Source: Pseudanabaena galeata CCNP1313 | Lineage (GTDB): Bacteria; Cyanobacteriota; Cyanobacteriia; Pseudanabaenales; Pseudanabaenaceae | Reading direction: 5' to 3' | Length of the DNA stretch: 64,000 bases | Assembly: GCF_029910235.1 (NCBI RefSeq) | Contig: NZ_CP112874.1 | Location: forward strand, 4,454,501-4,518,500 | In this document: piece after piece, positions 8,311 to 15,905 of the stretch | How positions within the stretch are numbered: position 1 is the stretch's first letter | Layout: each line of letters begins with the position of its first letter | Program-made: the position numbers and the translations under genes | Notes under the pieces: model-generated | Told to the model about the DNA's origin: nothing | Seen by the model: only the letters and a program-made list of their open reading frames with translations | The model's database searches: none

Positions 8311-8926
8311 ACTTATCATCAGGAATAATTTCTTGTGGTTTTGGTTGTAACTTATCAGGAGGAATTATTGAGGTGGGGGGACTGACCTGCTGTTTTTTAA
8401 AGGCTGGTTTGATTTGCGTGACAGGTGTTGCTGAAGTTGCAGGCGTACTAGCAACATCACGATCTGGAACTACATAAATAGTTTCGACCTGTTGATTAGC
8501 AGGAGGTGACGCGACAAATTTACCTTCACTGACGAGATAGGTGACTGTTTGGGCTTTGATGCTATTGACACCTTCTTGGGTAACAATCACATTGCCTGTT
8601 AAAACTACACGCTGCTCCTTAGAAAAATACTGTGCTTGCTCAGCGATCGCATCAATCTGTCGGGCAGGATAAGTCATTCTGACATTGCCAGTTGCGGTAA
8701 CTACACCTGTGATCGAGTTAGCCTCTTGGACATCAGCTCGGATTGTCAGAGCGGTGTTAGTTTGGGCTTGGGTTGATGGTAGAGAGCTTAAGGCGATCGC
8801 CAAAACTGGAATTGCAATTAAAAACAATTTAGTAATTGGGGATTGGTAATTGGGGATTGGGGATTGGTGCTGATTTTTTCCTTTTTCCTTTTTCCCTTTT
8901 CCTTGAAATCTGCTTAGTGGTGTCAT
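8309..8926 (-). CDS. lptA: LptA/OstA-like periplasmic LPS transport protein
   Basis: The 205-residue protein carries an OstA-like beta domain at about 58-135 (ALTIRADVQEANSITGVVTATGNVRMTYPARQIDAIAEQAQY), the bridge that carries lipopolysaccharide across the periplasm. A signal sequence lies at about 33-54 (LFLIAIPVLAIALSSLPSTQAQ). The first 30 residues are unusual: a Lys/Gly run and a QSPIPNYQSPI stretch encoded by short repeated DNA (8826-8905), extending the n-region beyond the usual size. The ATG shares ATGA with the panC/cmk stop, which supports this start and suggests coupled translation. The C-terminal 70 residues are Pro/Gln-rich and probably disordered. Confidence 0.82.
   Translation of the reverse strand: MTPLSRFQGKGKKEKGKNQHQSPIPNYQSPITKLFLIAIPVLAIALSSLPSTQAQTNTALTIRADVQEANSITGVVTATGNVRMTYPARQIDAIAEQAQYFSKEQRVVLTGNVIVTQEGVNSIKAQTVTYLVSEGKFVASPPANQQVETIYVVPDRDVASTPATSATPVTQIKPAFKKQQVSPPTSIIPPDKLQPKPQEIIPDDK
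8826..8905. repeat. Short tandem-like repeat inside the lptA leader
   Basis: The block has repeated GGGGATTGG units followed by TTTTTCC/TTTCCC units. It encodes the odd lysine-rich and SPIPNYQSPI leader of LptA without breaking the frame. Confidence 0.6.
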
Positions 8927-10500
8927 AGGTTTTGTACCTTTTGTTCATACAAATTTACAATGGCTGCGACCACTTCTTCTATAGTTAGACCATCTGTATT
9001 AACTAAAGTTGCATCGACCGCCTGAGTTAGTGGTGCATAGTCGCGGGTGGAGTCTTTGCGATCGCGTTCTTGGATTTCATGCTTAAGGGTAGCGAGGTCG
9101 GGGGCAACCTGACCTTGAGCGATCAGATCGGCTTGGCGACGTTTGGCTCTCTCTTCTGCTGAAGCAGTCAAAAAGACTTTAACTTCTGCATCAGGGAATA
9201 CATGGGTTCCAATGTCTCTCCCTTCCATCACAACTCCCCCTGTCTGACCGATCAGTTGCTGTTGTTTGACCAAAATTTCACGCACGGCGGTTTGGGCGGC
9301 GATCGCCGATACGTTTGCAGTGACTTCAGGGGTTCGGATCTCCGAGGTGATATCTTCGCCATTAAGCAAAACTTGCATCGGCTTACCTGCGATCGGGTTG
9401 GCAAATAATTGGATTTTTGAATTGGCGGCGATCTCTTTGACTTTGTTTTGCTCGCGTAAATCAATACCTTCGCGTAATACAGCAAGGGTGACACCACGAT
9501 ACATAGCGCCAGTATCTAAAAACAATAAACCTAATTTATTGGCTACCTGTTTGGTAACAGTGGACTTGCCCGCACCTGCGGGACCATCGATCGCAATGAT
9601 CGGTTTTCTAGGGGTGATAGTATGACTCAGCAAAATATTATCAATCAAACGTGTATTTCCAATTCGAGCCGCGATCGCCAGCATTAACTCTGATTTAGAA
9701 GTAATTTGAGTACATGGTTGCAAGGTCTTGGCCTCGACTAACTCAATATACTCTAGATTAATTTCAGGGAGCTTCGCCAAATAATTTTGCGCTGCTTCGA
9801 TAATTTGGGCAGGATAACAAAGTTCATAGCACAGGAAGAATTGCTGCTGAGCTTGTAGTAGACTTTGATAAATATGGGCTGCTAAAACCCGATCTTTGCC
9901 AGATAAGTATTGATTACGGGAACTGTAGGCTAAGCCGCTTGGTTCTCGCACCGTCGGACAGCCAATAATTTCCACAGGCAAGTTTAAATCAACCACTAAG
10001 TTCCGAATAATCGCTAGTTGCTGCCCATCTTTGCAACCAAAGTAGGCCCGATCAGGCTGTACGACATTCAATAGCTTGGTCACGATTGTGGCTACACCTT
10101 GAAAATGACTAACCCGCGATCGCCCACACAAAATATTAGTCATTTCTGGGGGAGGGATGACTTGGGTGAGTTTGTTTATGGCATTTAGCCCCATCTCTTG
10201 CGGATCAGGTGCAAAAATTGCATCAACGCCTGCATTCTCGCAAAGCTGGTGATCAAGTTCTAGAGTACGCGGATATTTAACAAAATCTTCCCCTGCCCCA
10301 AATTGCAAAGGATTGATAAAAATGCTCACAACTACGCAAGCATTTTCAGTTCTAGCCCGATCAATTAGGCTCAAATGTCCAATGTGCAAAGCCCCCATAG
10401 TTGGCACAAGCCCTATGGATACTTGCCCTAATGACTGGTTAAATTTTTGGTCATTTAAGTAATTACGCAGAGCAGCGATCGTAGTAAATAGCTGTGTCAA
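8923..10500 (-). CDS. panC/cmk: Bifunctional pantothenate synthetase / cytidylate kinase
   Basis: This is the cyanobacterial fusion of two enzymes. Residues 1-about 280 are pantothenate synthetase, joining pantoate and beta-alanine with ATP for CoA synthesis; the nucleotidyl-transferase motif is ALHIGHLSLI. Residues about 298-525 are CMP/dCMP kinase, with P-loop GPAGAGKST and the EGRDIGT motif. The start is TTG at 10498-10500, preceded by GAGG eight bases upstream. The fused length of 525 matches the family. The stop overlaps the lptA start by four bases, so a nucleotide/CoA gene is coupled to LPS export genes. Confidence 0.95.
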   Translation of the reverse strand: MTQLFTTIAALRNYLNDQKFNQSLGQVSIGLVPTMGALHIGHLSLIDRARTENACVVVSIFINPLQFGAGEDFVKYPRTLELDHQLCENAGVDAIFAPDPQEMGLNAINKLTQVIPPPEMTNILCGRSRVSHFQGVATIVTKLLNVVQPDRAYFGCKDGQQLAIIRNLVVDLNLPVEIIGCPTVREPSGLAYSSRNQYLSGKDRVLAAHIYQSLLQAQQQFFLCYELCYPAQIIEAAQNYLAKLPEINLEYIELVEAKTLQPCTQITSKSELMLAIAARIGNTRLIDNILLSHTITPRKPIIAIDGPAGAGKSTVTKQVANKLGLLFLDTGAMYRGVTLAVLREGIDLREQNKVKEIAANSKIQLFANPIAGKPMQVLLNGEDITSEIRTPEVTANVSAIAAQTAVREILVKQQQLIGQTGGVVMEGRDIGTHVFPDAEVKVFLTASAEERAKRRQADLIAQGQVAPDLATLKHEIQERDRKDSTRDYAPLTQAVDATLVNTDGLTIEEVVAAIVNLYEQKVQNL

Positions 10501-10618
10501 GTAAACAACCTCAACGAAATCACTATAAAAAGCATAGCTGTCTCAGGTAGAAGATGACTATGCTTTTTATAACGGATCATCCAAAAAGAGAGTGCAAAGC
10601 ACCTTCTTTTTTTATTTG

Positions 10619-10685
10619 ACGTGAGTTCGATATAGCCATTAGCGTCGTGCGAAGCACGACGCTAATGGCTATATCGAACTCACGT
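10619..10685. repeat. 32-bp perfect palindrome, GCGAAGC apex (ACGTGAGTT family)
   Basis: Arms 10619-10650 and 10654-10685 are exact inverses with GAA loop. The outer 22 bases recur at 13683 and, inverted, near 23297, where the inner stem differs and a second hairpin is added. Confidence 0.85.
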
Positions 10686-10690
10686 TTATT

Positions 10691-10794
10691 TAAGTAGCTC
10701 ACCATACTTAAACCCTAAAACCAGAAGCTGTCCTGCCCGCTATGCGAGCAGGACAGCTTTCTAGGTTTTTAGGTTACTTATGCCTAGCTACTTA
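10691..10794. repeat. Conserved-flank repeat (TAAGTAGCT ends) with hairpin core
   Basis: The ends TAAGTAGCT (10691-10699) and AGCTACTTA (10786-10794) are exact inverses. The core hairpin at 10726-10758 has a TAT loop and one mismatch. The flank AGGTTACTT, followed by GCCTAGC, recurs in variant form at about 482-500. Confidence 0.7.
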
Positions 10795-10803
10795 GCTCCA
10801 ATT

Positions 10804-10921
10804 CTCATTATAAAAATCGATTTTTTTGAAAGTCTGCCAGAGTCGGGCTTTCAAAAAAAAACTATATTGGTGTTTCCATTGGCGAAGGCGCTGGAAACAC
10901 CAATATAGTTCTCATAATGAG
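10804..10921. repeat. Composite element: outer inverted repeat with two hairpins
   Basis: Outer CTCATTAT (10804-10811) and ATAATGAG (10914-10921) enclose a hairpin at about 10823-10859 (arms TTTTTTTGAAAG / CTTTCAAAAAAA) and one at 10861-10909 (18-bp arms). This 'outer ends plus two stems' plan matches that at 13682-13796. Confidence 0.65.
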
Positions 10922-10930
10922 GATTTCTAG

Positions 10931-12028
10931 TTATTTAGACAATACTTCAAGTCTGACTGGGGCGACTCCAGAAGAAATTAGCCCAATTACATTAGCGGCG
11001 GCTGTGGAAATGTCGATCACACGACCATGGATATAGGGACCACGATCATTAATTCGCACTACCACTGACTGGTTGTTATCCATGTTCACCACCCTTACCA
11101 AAGTACCAAAGGGCAAACTAGGATGAGCCGCAGTTAACTCACTAGCCCTAAAGATTTCTCCACTAGCACTGTAGTTTCCGTCAAAGCCTGGCCCGTACCA
11201 TGAAGCCATGCCAGACATTACGCCCACAATGCGATTGTTTAATGCTGGGGTCGAGGTGGATCTAGCAGCAATTTTAGGTTTTGGAGCATTGACAACCTCA
11301 ACTACAGGATTAGCACGTCCAAGGAGTCGGCGTAGCAGATTGGCTGACTCTAAAACATCCTGTGTTTGATTTTGCAAAGATCCTGGGAAAACTGCTTGCT
11401 GATCAAATTTCAACATGGCGCGATCGCCTAATTTGATCACGTAGTTGCCATTTTTCCAAGCTGGGATAATCTTATTTGCGTCGAGCCCATCACGATTAAG
11501 TTGATTAATCAGGGCGGCGGCGGCGGTAGCTCTTTCGACAGGGTTAGCTGAAGTTAGCAGGTTTTCAGAACTATCATCTGCTGATTTGGCAGGGCTATCT
11601 GAATTACTAGGTTCTAAGTTAGTAGTACTTGCTGGTAACTTAACTGATTCTGAGTTCTTTTTAGTTTCGCCTTTAGTTTTTAATGAATCTGACGTAGTAT
11701 TTGCAGTATTTTCTGTAGCTGATTTTGCAGATTCTTCAGATTCAATATAAGTAACTACAGGGATACCACGAACATATACCGTGGCAGCATTTTTGCCGTT
11801 TAGTTTGTGGGTATGGATGCGAGCGATCGAGTCATCTTTAGTTCTAGTTAAAGACTGCGATCTCGTTTCTCCAACCTTTAAAGAATTAGAAGAATTAGAT
11901 AGAGAAGTAGATACATTAGTAGCCTTGACTTCTGTTTGAGCCTGTGCGCTATGGCTAGCAAGACTTGAGACGATAGCAAGAGCTACCACTGAGGTAGAGA
12001 GAGTGTAGCTCCAGTTCCAATTAAGCAT
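10931..12028 (-). CDS. rlpA: RlpA-like septal/peptidoglycan-associated protein
   Basis: The 365-residue secreted protein has a signal peptide (cut near SAQAQ, residue 31), a long Ser/Thr/Asn-rich linker, and a C-terminal double-psi beta-barrel at about 268-362. That barrel carries the RlpA hallmarks: ASWYGPGFDG, SGEIF, LTAAHPSLPFGTLVRV, VVVRINDRGPYIHGRVIDIS. RlpA proteins act on naked glycan strands or bind the divisome. No SPOR domain is present, as is common in cyanobacteria. It is monocistronic, followed by several hairpins and preceded by a 750-base AT-rich gap. Confidence 0.85.
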   Translation of the reverse strand: MLNWNWSYTLSTSVVALAIVSSLASHSAQAQTEVKATNVSTSLSNSSNSLKVGETRSQSLTRTKDDSIARIHTHKLNGKNAATVYVRGIPVVTYIESEESAKSATENTANTTSDSLKTKGETKKNSESVKLPASTTNLEPSNSDSPAKSADDSSENLLTSANPVERATAAAALINQLNRDGLDANKIIPAWKNGNYVIKLGDRAMLKFDQQAVFPGSLQNQTQDVLESANLLRRLLGRANPVVEVVNAPKPKIAARSTSTPALNNRIVGVMSGMASWYGPGFDGNYSASGEIFRASELTAAHPSLPFGTLVRVVNMDNNQSVVVRINDRGPYIHGRVIDISTAAANVIGLISSGVAPVRLEVLSK

Positions 12029-12775
12029 AGGTAAAGCAGAAAATGAAGTAAACGACTAAATTATTGATAGAGGCTTGTCTGGGAATGACTTGTAAATGAA
12101 ATCGCCAACAGCAAGTTTCTCAAACTAGTAACAAAACTTTAAATAGTTTCGTTGATGTGATTTAGATTAACATGGTTATTCAAAATGATGATAACTTAGC
12201 CGTCAAACCCTTGCTGTGAGAAGATTTGAACTCTTGTATTTTGTTAAAAATCAAAATTTTGCTTCTCTCTCATTAGAATTCTTTATAAAAATGGAACTTT
12301 GTACTAAAGAACACAAAAAAAGCTCCGCAAAAGTATATCTTTAGGCGTAGGTAATTTTACTCCCAAATAAGTTTTGTATGCTTAAGGGCTCAACACACAA
12401 GAAAATTTCAGTTTTAAAGGTGTTCTGTCTTGAGTTTTGTTCATATGTAAACCTTATGAAGACATACTCTCAGAATGAAAATGTCAAAAATTGCAATAAA
12501 TAAGTCTTAGGATAGATACAAAAAAGAAATTTATAGAAACTATTTTTAAGTATTTTGATGAATATGTTTGATATAGACTGATTTTAGATTTTTGCGTTTA
12601 AAAAAGTCGTTGCTAAAGCAGCATAACTAAGAAGTTAAGCAAAACATTTAAGAACAACACATAAGAATTTCTAATCAATTGACAGAAACTTTTTCACAAG
12701 TCTTGAAAAATTCAGAAAATAAACAAAGAAAAGGAGACTACACATTGTGTAGTCTCCTTTTCTTTGTTTATTGTT
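12029..12775. other. 747-base AT-rich gap
   Basis: I find no gene on either strand. The sequence is AT-rich with no HIP1 site, in contrast to its neighbours. It lies upstream of rlpA, so it probably contains that promoter. The only clear structure is the larE terminator hairpin at 12718-12772. An unannotated small RNA cannot be excluded. Confidence 0.5.
12718..12772. terminator. Terminator hairpin after larE
   Basis: Long inverse arms (about 26 bp) run from 12718 to 12772 around a tiny AT-centred loop. It starts four bases beyond the larE stop in the direction of transcription. Its apex lacks the GC-NNN-GC pattern. Confidence 0.75.
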
Positions 12776-13597
12776 TTATTGCGCGATCGCATCATTCAGT
12801 TTGCCACTGCGAAAGCCTTCTAAATCCAAGGTGATTGAACTAAATCCATATTTACGAAAGGTTTTGGTCAGATCAGCGATCGCTATAAAATTCATAAACT
12901 CATGTAGCCGATCGCTAGGCACTTCGATTTTTGCTGTATCACCCATTGAGCGCACACGGATATCGCCTTTCCAGCCGCGATCGCGCAAATATTGCTCGGC
13001 ATTACCAACGCGCCTTAATTTCTCAATGGTTATTTCTTCACCATAGGGGAACCGTGAGCTTAAGCATGGTTGTGAAGGCTTATCCCACCAAGGCATTCCC
13101 AAATATTGCGATAACATGCGTACTTCGAGTTTGCTAATCCCCACTTCGGCAAGGGGCGATCGCACGCCGCGTTCTTTTGCTGCTTGAATTCCTGGGCGAT
13201 AATCTTGCAAATCATCAGCATTTAAGCCATCAACAACATAGTTATAACCCATGCTTTTAGCCAAGGGCTTAAGTGTGTCGTGCAATTCACTTTTGCAGAA
13301 ATAACAACGATTAATTGGATTAGAGGTGTAGTTGGGATTATTCATCTCATCGGTTTGGACGATTTGATGCTTAAGACCCATAAATTCTGCTTGTATTTGG
13401 GCGGCGGCAAGATCGGCAGGTAATAATGATGGCGAGTTTGCCGTGATCGCTAAGGCACGATCGCCTAAAACATCAAAGGCGACCTTGGCGACAAGGGTGC
13501 TATCAATACCACCTGAGTAAGCTACCAGCACTTGCGATGACTCATTAAATATTTGACGTAAGCGATCGAGCTTGTTGGACAAAGTGGCGTTTAACAT
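12776..13597 (-). CDS. larE: LarE-type ATP-dependent sulfur transferase, three-cysteine form
   Basis: The 273-residue protein has the PP-loop SGGIDS at residues 28-33 and the LarE motif CLSSRFPYG. LarE adds sulfur to pyridinium dicarboxylate mononucleotide during nickel-pincer cofactor synthesis. In the Lactobacillus enzyme one cysteine in this motif is sacrificed; some homologues have three cysteines that hold an iron-sulfur cluster and transfer sulfur catalytically. Here Cys98 and Cys101 (RCYFCK) plus Cys178 match the three-cysteine pattern. No larA, larB or larC lies in the window, so the final cofactor and use are unclear. The start ATG gives a normal length. Confidence 0.88.
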   Translation of the reverse strand: MLNATLSNKLDRLRQIFNESSQVLVAYSGGIDSTLVAKVAFDVLGDRALAITANSPSLLPADLAAAQIQAEFMGLKHQIVQTDEMNNPNYTSNPINRCYFCKSELHDTLKPLAKSMGYNYVVDGLNADDLQDYRPGIQAAKERGVRSPLAEVGISKLEVRMLSQYLGMPWWDKPSQPCLSSRFPYGEEITIEKLRRVGNAEQYLRDRGWKGDIRVRSMGDTAKIEVPSDRLHEFMNFIAIADLTKTFRKYGFSSITLDLEGFRSGKLNDAIAQ

Positions 13598-13681
13598 ACA
13601 GCTATTAGTGAATGTGCAAGGTTTAGGAAGGAGTATTGCCCATGTGAAAATATATGAAAATCATATAGCGTTTCCCATTTT

Positions 13682-13796
13682 AACGTGAGTTCGATATAGC
13701 CATTTGCGGCGTGCGAAGCACGCCGCAAATGGCGAAAAATGGGAAGAATCGCTTAGCAATTCTTCCCATTTTTCGCTTTCGTCGAACTAACGTCAT
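13682..13796. repeat. Two-hairpin composite element, copy 1
   Basis: Outer arms begin AACGTGAGTTCGATATAGCC. Inner hairpin 1 is 13701-13731 (GCGAAGC apex); hairpin 2 is 13732-13776 (GCTTAGC apex). A near-identical copy lies in the opposite orientation at 23184-23298, with paired substitutions in hairpin 2. Confidence 0.85.
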
Positions 13797-13804
13797 TTTA
13801 GAAA

Positions 13805-13849
13805 ATTCCGTATTATTACCTCGCCAAAGGCGAGGCAATAATACGGAAT
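13805..13849. repeat. Hairpin with CC-AAA-GG apex
   Basis: The 21-bp arms 13805-13825 and 13829-13849 differ at one position. The next element begins at its last bases, so the two abut with no spacer. Confidence 0.6.
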
Positions 13850-13886
13850 CACAAAAGTGTTGCTACACTTTCGTGAATTGGTATAA
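13848..13886. repeat. Dispersed element of the CACAAAAGTGT type, copy 1
   Basis: It pairs CACAAAAGTGT with ACACTTTCGTG and is followed by AATTGGTATAA. Related copies are at 29752-29795 and 32811-32849. Confidence 0.7.
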
Positions 13887-13940
13887 GCCCCAAGAATTGA
13901 TTGACGGCGCTCCGCGCCGCCAATCAATTCTTGGGGCTTA
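13884..13940. repeat. Hairpin with TCC loop
   Basis: The arms TAAGCCCCAAGAATTGATTG and their inverse pair almost fully, with loop TCC closed by GCGC. Confidence 0.65.
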
Positions 13941-14235
13941 GGGATTTTCTCGCTTACAGCAATTGCCGAGCAAGCGAGCCACAAGCAGAGACTTAAAAAC
14001 CTGATTGATTGGCAAAACTGTGGAAATTCACATCTTGCCGTAGGGGCAGTTTTTGCTCAAATTTTTGTTGTGACCCAATCACGGAGTTACTAAACCTGCC
14101 CCTAAAAAGATTTGTCAGTCAAGCAGAAACTTAAAAATATTGCTTTGAAACGCTTTTAAGTTTCTGCTCGGTTTGGGTTTGAGCGCAAAGCGCTGTAGAT
14201 ATATTAAGCATTGTAATTGGGATCAAGGTTACCTT

Positions 14236-15813
14236 CTAAGAGTCCCAGAAATACGCGCATAGATAGCTAGTCAAAGCAGGAATTGGGATTCCTGTTCTCT
14301 GTGATTCAGTATTAGAGATTTTGGGCTGCAAAATATTTTGACATTGAGGTAAAAACTTCTGCTTCTCAGGATCTTTAGACTTCAACTGATTAAGCTGATT
14401 CACCGTAGCAGAATTAACTGTACTGGCTACTGTCTCAGCCCTTTGTTGGATCTCTACCCATTTGCTAATTTGCACTAGTTCGGGACGATAAGCTTTAATA
14501 CGTTGTTGAGCATCGCCGTATAACACAGAGTCAGTGGGAATCTCCTCTAACTGCTTTATAGCTTGTTGCCGTTTCTCTTGGGCAGATTTCCACACAGTTG
14601 ACCTATGCGGAGGATTTTGGGTTAACTTCGCCGCCTCAATTGTGCCATTCTTCGCGGACTCTAGATTTTTATTAGCCGTCTGCTCGATATTGATTTTGCG
14701 ATCAAATTCAGCTAATTTTGGACGCAGGGTTGCTAGCTCGGACTGAGCATCCCCATATAGCGAAGCAGGGCGATCAGAAATTCCTTCTAGCTGCGAAATG
14801 ATCGTTTGTAAGCGATTGCGCGTACCAGTGAGAGTTTCTAGCTTCGTAATTTTCTTGGGATTGATATCTTGGTTACTAAAATTCCTTGAATTGGCTAAAT
14901 ATTGTTGCTGATTAGAACGATCCCACACTAGCCAGCCACAAATGCCGACAATGGCGATCGCCACAGCACCAAAAGCCACAGAAAATATTAATGACTTATC
15001 CCTTGGATAGGCGGTTTTAATCGGCTCATGTTCTGTCTCGACAGTAGGGATAGGCTTCTTGGCAGTACGTCTGACAGTAGGCGGCGGTGGAGGTAATGGC
15101 ATTGGTATCGCAGCCACAGTTGGGGAATCAAAGTTAAAGTCTTCATCATGATCTGACCAAGATTCTTTCTGCTCTGAAGGCGATCGCCGTTCCGATTCTT
15201 GTCCATTAACTTCAAAAGGATCTTTGTCAAACGATACTAGCTCAAAAGTATTTTGCGGCAGACTATCTAAGTTAAGTGTTTGCAAGTCGAGATTGCCTAA
15301 ATCAAAATCCTCATTCTTGGTATTGTTGATTTCGTCAGGAGCATGGACATCTTGCACTGCTTTATTAGCAGCTATTTTTAGATCGTTTTCGATACTACTC
15401 TTGAAACTCTTTAAATCATCTTGAATTGGCGATTCAAGATTTGCTGTCTGAATCTCTGTCTCATCGCTGTTAAATGGCAGGTTTTCAATTGCGCCAATAT
15501 CGCCAAATTCTTCTAGTTCTTCAAGATCGAGTTCAATTAATGGCAAAGGTGGCTTAATCTCTGCTGTTTTGTGCCATTCTGGATGCTTGGCTCCAGAAAT
15601 CCTACCATACACAACTAAACTATCCGCCCCCTCGATTGGTAGCTTATCAATACGGCGTTTCACAATATCATAGAGAGAGGCATAGTCAACATCATCACCA
15701 TCTGCTCTAGTGATCAGAACATGTAATTGAGATTCTTTGCGGCGGATTTGGGTTTTTACCTTATAGTTTTGAAGGTCTGCCTCTATCGCATTGACAATGC
15801 TAGCCTCATCCAT
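14236..15813 (-). CDS. Single-pass membrane protein with coiled-coil periplasmic part, unknown
   Basis: The 525-residue protein starts at ATG 15811-15813 (MDEASIVNAIEADL), which has GAGG eight bases upstream; an extended frame of eleven further codons has no such support. The N-terminal 80 residues form a compact alpha/beta segment (VKTQIRRKESQLHVLITRAD...VVYGRISG). An acidic disordered stretch and a proline run PLPPPPPTV follow. One membrane helix (LIFSVAFGAVAIAIVGICGWLVW) lies near 280-302. After it come two similar helical repeats marked by LYGDAQ, at about 355-363 and 445-453. I do not recognise the family. It is divergent from nblS, 92 bases apart, so both may share a control region. Confidence 0.75.
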   Translation of the reverse strand: MDEASIVNAIEADLQNYKVKTQIRRKESQLHVLITRADGDDVDYASLYDIVKRRIDKLPIEGADSLVVYGRISGAKHPEWHKTAEIKPPLPLIELDLEELEEFGDIGAIENLPFNSDETEIQTANLESPIQDDLKSFKSSIENDLKIAANKAVQDVHAPDEINNTKNEDFDLGNLDLQTLNLDSLPQNTFELVSFDKDPFEVNGQESERRSPSEQKESWSDHDEDFNFDSPTVAAIPMPLPPPPPTVRRTAKKPIPTVETEHEPIKTAYPRDKSLIFSVAFGAVAIAIVGICGWLVWDRSNQQQYLANSRNFSNQDINPKKITKLETLTGTRNRLQTIISQLEGISDRPASLYGDAQSELATLRPKLAEFDRKINIEQTANKNLESAKNGTIEAAKLTQNPPHRSTVWKSAQEKRQQAIKQLEEIPTDSVLYGDAQQRIKAYRPELVQISKWVEIQQRAETVASTVNSATVNQLNQLKSKDPEKQKFLPQCQNILQPKISNTESQRTGIPIPALTSYLCAYFWDS

Positions 15814-15905
15814 CTTGAGATCCTCATCCTTGCGTTTCGATCGCACATATTAAACGAAAAGCCATACAAATATCCAACAATATCCAACCAAATGACTACA
15901 AAAAG
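15814..15905. promoter_or_regulatory. Divergent promoter region of nblS and its neighbour
   Basis: The 92 bases separate two divergent starts and must hold promoters for both. I see a GAGG site for the leftward gene but no certain -10/-35 pair or regulator box. Confidence 0.4.

Larger units (their letters stand above)
10501..10930. repeat. Gap with five hairpin systems
   Basis: There is no gene. In order I see 10525-10570 (13-bp arms, long loop), 10583-10611 (AAA loop, imperfect), 10619-10685 (exact 32-bp arms), 10691-10794 (conserved-flank element) and 10804-10921 (outer repeat with two inner hairpins). The gap is 5' of panC/cmk and 3' of rlpA. Confidence 0.75.
13598..14235. repeat. 638-base gap packed with palindromes
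   Basis: No gene is supported. In order: a two-hairpin composite at 13682-13796; a hairpin at 13805-13849 (21-bp arms, AAA loop); a TTCACAAAAGTGT-type element at 13848-13886; a hairpin at 13884-13940 (GCTCCGC apex); an inverted repeat AGGGGCAG/CTGCCCCT around 14042-14103; and arms at 14122-14136 / 14154-14168. Confidence 0.7.

Noticed and set aside
9202-9625. Rightward frames opposite the cytidylate kinase domain
   Set aside because: Mirror frames of a strongly conserved gene.
12771-13137. Rightward frames opposite larE
   Set aside because: The larE frame carries PP-loop and cysteine motifs; these do not.
13711-13984. Two short frames on opposite strands in the palindrome cluster
   Set aside because: Their peptides are translations of hairpin arms (the same KNGKNRLAIL stretch appears near 23215), not genes.
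13598-14235. CRISPR array or integron attC cluster
   Set aside because: The repeats are palindromes of differing sequence and spacing, without constant direct repeats and spacers or an integrase.
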